Part shown: piece after piece, positions 59,076-64,000 of the stretch
Position numbering within the stretch: position 1 is the stretch's first letter
How the letters are laid out: the number at the start of each line of letters is the position of its first letter
Assembly (NCBI RefSeq): GCF_025869515.1
Contig: NZ_JAOZVR010000053.1
Span: forward strand, 1 to 64,000
Origin: Ferrovibrio sp.
GTDB taxonomy: Bacteria > Pseudomonadota > Alphaproteobacteria > Ferrovibrionales > Ferrovibrionaceae
Length of the DNA stretch: 64,000 nucleotides
Reading direction: 5' to 3'
Translations under genes and position numbers: made by a program
The notes under the pieces: generated by a model
The model's input: only the letters and a program-made list of their open reading frames with translations
Databases searched by the model: none
What the model was told of the DNA's origin: nothing

Positions 59076-59726
59076 TCACTGAACCGGTCCGCCGAGCGCG
59101 GCCAGCAATTCGGCGGCGCGGCCACGCAGTCCGGTCGGCACCAGCGGATCGTCCGCCAGCGCGGTGAGCTGGCGGCGGGCTGCTTCGGTATTGCCGGCCT
59201 TGAGTTCGGCAACGGCTGCCAGCTCGCGGGCATTGGCCGACCACGGGCTGTCGGTGCCGATGGCGGACAGGCGCTGCCTGGTCTGTTCGGCCGTCAGCTG
59301 GTCGAGGCCGTGGAAGACGGCCAGGTAACGCGCCAGATCGCGGAAGCGGGGATTGGTTCCGGCATCGCCGGCAATCGCGTCATACACGGCGATGGCACCG
59401 GCGGCGTCTTTCGCCTCGACGAGATTGGCGGCCTGCTGGAACCGCGCCAGCGCGGCATAGCCACCGGCATCGGCCCTGGCCAGATCGGCAAAGGCCGTGG
59501 CGGCCTCGGCCGGCTTGCCAGCCTGGGCCAGGCCGAGCGCGGCGCTGAAGCGGGCGCCGGCGGCGGCGGCCTTGTCGGCCTGCCAGCCCTTCCAGACCTG
59601 ATGCCCGGCGACGCCGGCCAGCAGCAGGATGACGATACCGATGATGACGGGGCTCCAGCGTTTCCACAGCCGTTCGGCGCGGTCGCGCCGGACTTCCTCG
59701 TCAACTTCTTCAATGAAATTGGCCAC
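59076..59726 (-). CDS. YfgM-like tetratricopeptide membrane protein
   Basis: MANFIEEVDEEVRRDRAERLWKRWSPVIIGIVILLLAGVAG; upstream of bamB-der. Confidence 0.8.
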   Translation of the reverse strand: MANFIEEVDEEVRRDRAERLWKRWSPVIIGIVILLLAGVAGHQVWKGWQADKAAAAGARFSAALGLAQAGKPAEAATAFADLARADAGGYAALARFQQAANLVEAKDAAGAIAVYDAIAGDAGTNPRFRDLARYLAVFHGLDQLTAEQTRQRLSAIGTDSPWSANARELAAVAELKAGNTEAARRQLTALADDPLVPTGLRGRAAELLAALGGPVQ

Positions 59727-59968
59727 GCCGAACTCCGCAAACGCCAGATCAGATCATTCCGGGCCGGCAGGCGACCCGAAAGCGGCGCGTACCTTACCCG
59801 GATCGCCCTGCGATGGCAAAGCCCGGAAGACTCCCAAATTTTCCAGTAACCAATTGATAACTCTTAGACTCTTGGCAAGACGAGGAAAATCCAATAGTCT
59901 GCGGCAACATTCGCCAACCAAGGGCCAAGGCCCGGTTCGTCATACGGCGATCGCAGAGGGGGACCTTC

Positions 59969-60622
59969 ATGCGTCGATTTTGGATTGCGGCGATCACGGT
60001 TGTGGTCTGTGCCAGTGCCACCGGAGTCGCCTTCGCCCAGTCGAAGAAGGCCGCCAAGCCGACGGCGCTGATCCCCTTCGAGCAGGACCGCGCCAAGGAG
60101 CGCGGCGATCGCGGCATGATCCGGCTGAACGATGACGTGGCCCGCATGTCGGCGTCGCGCATCATCGAGATGCCGGTGGTCGATGGCCGCATGGGCGACC
60201 ATGCCCGCCTCGATAATCTCGAACTGTTTTTCCCCTATGGCAGCGTGGTGACCGCCACCGCCGAATTCCACAAATACCGCCCGGCCCTGCTGGCCTCGAG
60301 CGACAACAAAGTGCCGGAATTCAATCCCGATCCGCATTACGACCGGATCAAGACGTTCGATTCCCAGCTGGGCCGGGTCTGCGCCACCGAGGCGATGAAT
60401 GACGGTCGCCGCATCGAAATGCGTATCAGCCCCGACCGCGTGATGTCGGTGGTGCATGTGCTGCCGGCGAAATATGCCGGCCCGACCGCGCAGGACAATC
60501 CGTCCTACAAGGTGGTGAGCGGCCTGGAGATGCGCTTCCTGTCCTTCAAGGAACCGGAAGCCGAGCGCCTGTACCGGATGTGCCAGCACCCGAGCGCCAC
60601 CAAAGTCTCGTCGGCCAAGTAA
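59969..60622 (+). CDS. Hypothetical secreted protein
   Basis: Signal peptide MRRFWIAAITVVVCASATGVAFAQ. Confidence 0.7.
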   Translation: MRRFWIAAITVVVCASATGVAFAQSKKAAKPTALIPFEQDRAKERGDRGMIRLNDDVARMSASRIIEMPVVDGRMGDHARLDNLELFFPYGSVVTATAEFHKYRPALLASSDNKVPEFNPDPHYDRIKTFDSQLGRVCATEAMNDGRRIEMRISPDRVMSVVHVLPAKYAGPTAQDNPSYKVVSGLEMRFLSFKEPEAERLYRMCQHPSATKVSSAK

Positions 60623-60649
60623 GGCCGGCGCCCAGCCCCCCACTCCCCC

Positions 60650-60817
60650 GTGAGCAGTTCCGACTGGCTGCGGCTTTCCGCCCTGCTGCTGGCGGCATTG
60701 CTGATCCTGCCGGCGGCGCTCAGGCTCCCCTGGAAGAACCGCCGCATCCTGCTGTTCGCCGCGATCTGGCTGGCGATCTTTGCCGCCATCGGCCTCGCCT
60801 GGCGACTGCTCGGCTGA
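60650..60817 (+). CDS. Small two-TM protein (55 aa, GTG start), not in ORF track
   Basis: VSSSDWLRLSALLLAALLILPAALRLPWKNRRILLFAAIWLAIFAAIGLAWRLLG. Confidence 0.55.
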   Translation: MSSSDWLRLSALLLAALLILPAALRLPWKNRRILLFAAIWLAIFAAIGLAWRLLG

Positions 60818-60965
60818 CAACACGACATTTCACGGAGTTGTTATCGGTGTCCGGGCACCACCTGCCGGTATCCTGCGCCGTCCCGTGTGCCACCCCCTTG
60901 CCTCGCGTCGGTGGCGATCCATCCTGCACATGCCATAACCCATAATCTGCAAACCGGAGATTCCA

Positions 60966-61823
60966 ATGAACGCCGACCTGCTCAGTCTCATGCCGAAGGT
61001 GGATTTCTCCCGCCGCGGTTTCATGGCCACCAGCCTGATCACCGGCTTCACCGTCGCCGCCGGCCCGGTGATGGGCCAGACGGCAATCACCACCGATGCC
61101 ACCGGCCTGACCGCCGGCGAGGTCAACATCCCGGTGCCGGGCGGCACCATGAAGGCCTATCGCGCCCAGCCGGCCGGCGCCGGCCCCTTCCCCACCATCA
61201 TGGTGGTGCAGGAAATCTTCGGCGTGCATGAATACATCAAGGATACCTGCCGCCGCTTCGCCAAGCAGGGTTTCCAGGCGATCGCCGGCGACCTCTATGC
61301 GCGCCAGGGCGACATGAGCAAGGTGACCGACATGCAGGGCGCCGTCGCCGTGGCCGGCAAGGTGCCGGATGCGCAGGTGATGGCCGATCTGGACGCCACC
61401 GCGGCCTGGGCGGCGAAGAATGGCGGCAACCCGAACAAGCTGGGCATCACCGGCTTCTGCTGGGGCGGCCGCATCACCTGGCTCTATGCCGCGCATAACC
61501 CGAAGGTGAAGGCCGGCGTGGCCTGGTATGGCCGCCTCGTCGGCCAGTCCACCGAACTGACGCCGAAACATCCGGTCGATATCGCCAAGGACCTGAAGGC
61601 CCCGGTGCTCGGCCTCTACGGCGGCGCCGACCAGGGCATTCCGGTCGCCACGGTGGAACAGATGAAGGCGGCGCTGGACGCGGCGAAGAAGTTCAACACC
61701 TTCTACGTCTATCCCGACACGCCGCATGCCTTCCATGCCGATTACCGCCCGAGCTACCGCAAGGAGCAGGCCGAGGACGGCTTCGGCAAGGCGGTGGCCT
61801 TCTTCAAGATGCATATGGGCTGA
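60966..61823 (+). CDS. Dienelactone hydrolase family protein with Tat-like signal
   Basis: [64 protein letters not shown]. Confidence 0.93.
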   Translation: MNADLLSLMPKVDFSRRGFMATSLITGFTVAAGPVMGQTAITTDATGLTAGEVNIPVPGGTMKAYRAQPAGAGPFPTIMVVQEIFGVHEYIKDTCRRFAKQGFQAIAGDLYARQGDMSKVTDMQGAVAVAGKVPDAQVMADLDATAAWAAKNGGNPNKLGITGFCWGGRITWLYAAHNPKVKAGVAWYGRLVGQSTELTPKHPVDIAKDLKAPVLGLYGGADQGIPVATVEQMKAALDAAKKFNTFYVYPDTPHAFHADYRPSYRKEQAEDGFGKAVAFFKMHMG

Positions 61824-61893
61824 GGCACGCAGGCGCATTCAGCACCGAACCGGGAGCATGCTAGGCTGACGCCGCAAAAACGGAGTCGCCGGC

Positions 61894-62262
61894 ATGCTTC
61901 TCGTTCCCACCTACACCGCCGCCAGCCGCATCCAGGGCATCGGCCTTTTCGCTGCAGAGCCCATCGCGAAGGGCACGCTGATCTGGCGTTTCGAGCCGGG
62001 CTTCGACCGTATCATTCCGCAAAGCGATTTCGAGACACTGCCGCCGGTGGCGCGCGCTTTCGTCGACCGCTACGGCTATACCACGCCGCAGATCGCCGGC
62101 GGCTGGGTGGTCAGCCTGGACAATACCCGCTTCATCAACCACAGCACGGCGCCGAATACCGACAACGCCACACCGGTGACATACGCCGCGCGCGACATCG
62201 CGCAGGACGAGGAAATCACCTGCGACTACGGCGAATTCTGCGACAGTTTCGAGCTGGATTAA
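61894..62262 (+). CDS. SET domain-containing protein
   Basis: IQGIGLFAAEPIAKGTLIWRFEPGFD...RFINHSTAPNTDN...DIAQDEEITCDYGEF. Confidence 0.88.
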   Translation: MLLVPTYTAASRIQGIGLFAAEPIAKGTLIWRFEPGFDRIIPQSDFETLPPVARAFVDRYGYTTPQIAGGWVVSLDNTRFINHSTAPNTDNATPVTYAARDIAQDEEITCDYGEFCDSFELD

Positions 62263-62299
62263 TCTGATAAAGAAAAATCGTGGATGGGATGCCGGCGCT

Positions 62300-62899
62300 T
62301 CACGGCGGCAACCGTGGGCTGCGGAAAATCGCGCCCATCACGATGCCAACCCGATCCGGCGCCTCGCGCAGCGCCAGCGGCAGCAACAGCCGCTCATGGA
62401 TGAACCAGCGGCCATCGATCACATCGTCGAACTGCTCGTGCTGCGCCGCGCAGGCCTCGACCACATTGAGATACTGACGGTGCACGCGCGCACCGAAAGC
62501 GGCGGGCTGCAGCTCGTCGACAAAGCGGCCGGTCATTTCAGCCCCATAGTCCTCGGTCAGCCTGGAGCCCCACAGCCGGTAGCGGAAGCGGATGCTGTCG
62601 CCGCGCACCACCTCGGCCAGCAGGACATGGCCGAGCACGAACCGCAGGTCGAGCGGATCGACGGTATCGCGAAACGGCAAGGCACCATCCTGCCGCTTGC
62701 CTTCCCAGTAGGCATAGAACTGCTGTAACGGCGGGTGCCGGAAATCCAACGCCTTTTCCTCCCAGACTTTCCGAAAGCATGGCGAGGCCGAAAGTATGGC
62801 GAGGAGCGGCAACGACAGGCAACCGGAAACCAATTGGTCCTGCAGCAGACACAAAAAAAAGCCGCCGTGACACCGGCGGCTTTTTAAATCACGGCGCAA
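62300..62899 (-). CDS. PAS-domain (PAS_5-like) protein
   Basis: LQQFYAYWEGKRQDGALPFRDTVDPLDLRFVLGHVLLAEVVRGDSIRFRYRLWGSRLTEDYGAEMTGRFVDEL; true start probably downstream of the terminator at 62852-62886. Confidence 0.7.
   Translation of the reverse strand: MRRDLKSRRCHGGFFLCLLQDQLVSGCLSLPLLAILSASPCFRKVWEEKALDFRHPPLQQFYAYWEGKRQDGALPFRDTVDPLDLRFVLGHVLLAEVVRGDSIRFRYRLWGSRLTEDYGAEMTGRFVDELQPAAFGARVHRQYLNVVEACAAQHEQFDDVIDGRWFIHERLLLPLALREAPDRVGIVMGAIFRSPRLPP
62852..62886. terminator. Bidirectional terminator after HU gene
   Basis: AAAAAAAA-GCCGCCG-TGACAC-CGGCGGC-TTTTT. Confidence 0.88.
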
Positions 62900-62917
62900 G
62901 CCGTGTTTCAGTGGTTC

Positions 62918-63187
62918 TTACAGCCGGTCCTTGAGCTGCTTCGAGGCCTTGAAGCGCACGCCCTTCGACGCCGCGATCTTGATCGCCTCGCCGGTCTGCG
63001 GATTGCGGCCCTTGCGCGCGGCGCGCTTTGACACCTTGAAGGTGCCGAAGCCGACGATGGTGAAGCCGCCTTCCTTCTTCAGCGATTTGGCCATCGCCTC
63101 GAAAACCGCATCGACCGCATCGCCGGACGATGCCTTGGTGGCGCCGGTGGTCTCGCGGACAATCTCGATCAAATCAGCCTTGTTCAT
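62918..63187 (-). CDS. hupB: HU family DNA-binding protein
   Basis: MNKADLIEIVRETTGATKASSGDAVDAVFEAMAKSLKKEGGFTIVGFGTFKVSKRAARKGRNPQTGEAIKI. Confidence 0.96.
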   Translation of the reverse strand: MNKADLIEIVRETTGATKASSGDAVDAVFEAMAKSLKKEGGFTIVGFGTFKVSKRAARKGRNPQTGEAIKIAASKGVRFKASKQLKDRL

Positions 63188-63437
63188 GTGTGCCTCCTGA
63201 ATCTGCGGATCGCTCCCGCCAAACAGAATCGGACGATCCGCAGCGGGTGGTAGCAGTTACCCATATCCCGGGGCCCAAACAAGCGGCGATGGCATGGCGA
63301 AAGCCTTGATTCGCATTGCGACTCGTTGACGGGCCATCCATCGGGCGAGTCGGCAAATGTTGACCGAGATCAAGGTTGCGCGATCAGGCCCTGGCTACCG
63401 TTCCCGCCATCCAACGAGGCAGGAAAGGATTTGCCAC

Positions 63438-63554
63438 ATGCCGCTGACTCAGACGCTGTTTTTAGTCGCTACCGTTGCCGCCTTTTCGATCTTCGGCCTG
63501 GCGCTGGCATTCTGCCGCGCGGTCTCGAAAGACCTGCCCGCCGGGCAGAAGTAA
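63438..63554 (+). CDS. Small single-TM protein (38 aa)
   Basis: MPLTQTLFLVATVAAFSIFGLALAFCRAVSKDLPAGQK. Confidence 0.45.
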   Translation: MPLTQTLFLVATVAAFSIFGLALAFCRAVSKDLPAGQK

Positions 63555-63557
63555 ACC

Positions 63558-64000
63558 TCACGCCAGCAATCCGGCCGGCAGCAGGCGGCGCAGCGCGCCG
63601 GCCTGCACCAGCATTTTCGCCGCCGCGAGGTCCGGCGCCAGGTAGCGGTCCTGCGCCATGAAGGGCACGGCGTTACGCAGCAGGCCCAGCGCCTGCCGGA
63701 GGCGTGTACTGGTCTGCAGCGGCGCGCGCAGGTCGATGCCCTGGGCGGCGCAGAGCCATTCGACCGCGACAATCCCCGCCGCATTCTCCGCCATCGCCAG
63801 CAGGCGATAGGCGGCATGGGCCGCCATCGAGACATGGTCTTCCTGGTTGGCCGAGGTGGGAATGGTATCGATGCTGGCCGGATGGGCGCGCTGCTTGTTT
63901 TCCGAAGCCAGCGCCGCCGCCGTCACCTGCGCGATCATGAAACCGGAATTGATGCCTGGATCAGGCGCCAGAAAGGCCGGCAGTCCGCTGAGCACCGGAT
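63558..64000 (-). CDS. hutH: Histidine ammonia-lyase, C-terminal part (runs off window)
   Basis: [53 protein letters not shown]. Confidence 0.9.
   Translation of the reverse strand, partial: PVLSGLPAFLAPDPGINSGFMIAQVTAAALASENKQRAHPASIDTIPTSANQEDHVSMAAHAAYRLLAMAENAAGIVAVEWLCAAQGIDLRAPLQTSTRLRQALGLLRNAVPFMAQDRYLAPDLAAAKMLVQAGALRRLLPAGLLA

Noticed and set aside
54917-59849. Long plus-strand ORFs (922 and 856 aa) over der, bamB and yfgM-like genes
   Set aside because: Antisense or frame-shifted shadows of well-recognised genes.

Overview
This 64 kb window comes from a GC-rich bacterial chromosome, most likely an alphaproteobacterium (inferred from flaF/flbT, NasS/NasT-type nitrate regulation and gene style). 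Main blocks: (1) a flagellar locus with flaF, flbT, two tandem flagellin genes with identical products, and four TPR-glycosyltransferase-like paralogs plus a flippase, suggesting flagellin glycosylation; (2) an ADP-forming acyl-CoA synthetase/GNAT fusion, moaA, nadK and two paralogous orphan peptide-binding proteins; (3) a complete nitrate-assimilation operon (nasT, nrtA, nrtB, a NasS-like sensor, nrtD, nirB, nirD, nasA, cysG) with a leader hairpin whose hexaloop matches the ANTAR rule, followed by an intrinsic terminator; (4) a CAT-anticodon tRNA, mnmA, and two adjacent five-unit arrays of 21-bp repeats; (5) a complete 1,653-bp IS1595-family element with terminal inverted repeats, an 8-bp target duplication and passenger genes; (6) a lower-GC two-gene island (nitrilase-fold protein plus winged-helix-like protein) with a doubled palindrome, beside an apparent degenerate SRPBCC gene fragment; (7) mostly ordinary metabolic and housekeeping genes (SDR, SBP, LysR, amidohydrolase, der, bamB, yfgM-like, dienelactone hydrolase, SET-domain protein, HU, partial hutH). 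All calls come from reading the sequence and the ORF track; no database search was run. The best candidates for new biology are the passenger-carrying IS1595 element, the nitrilase/winged-helix pair, the shared hairpin over the flagellin ribosome-binding sites, and the TPR-glycosyltransferase cluster.
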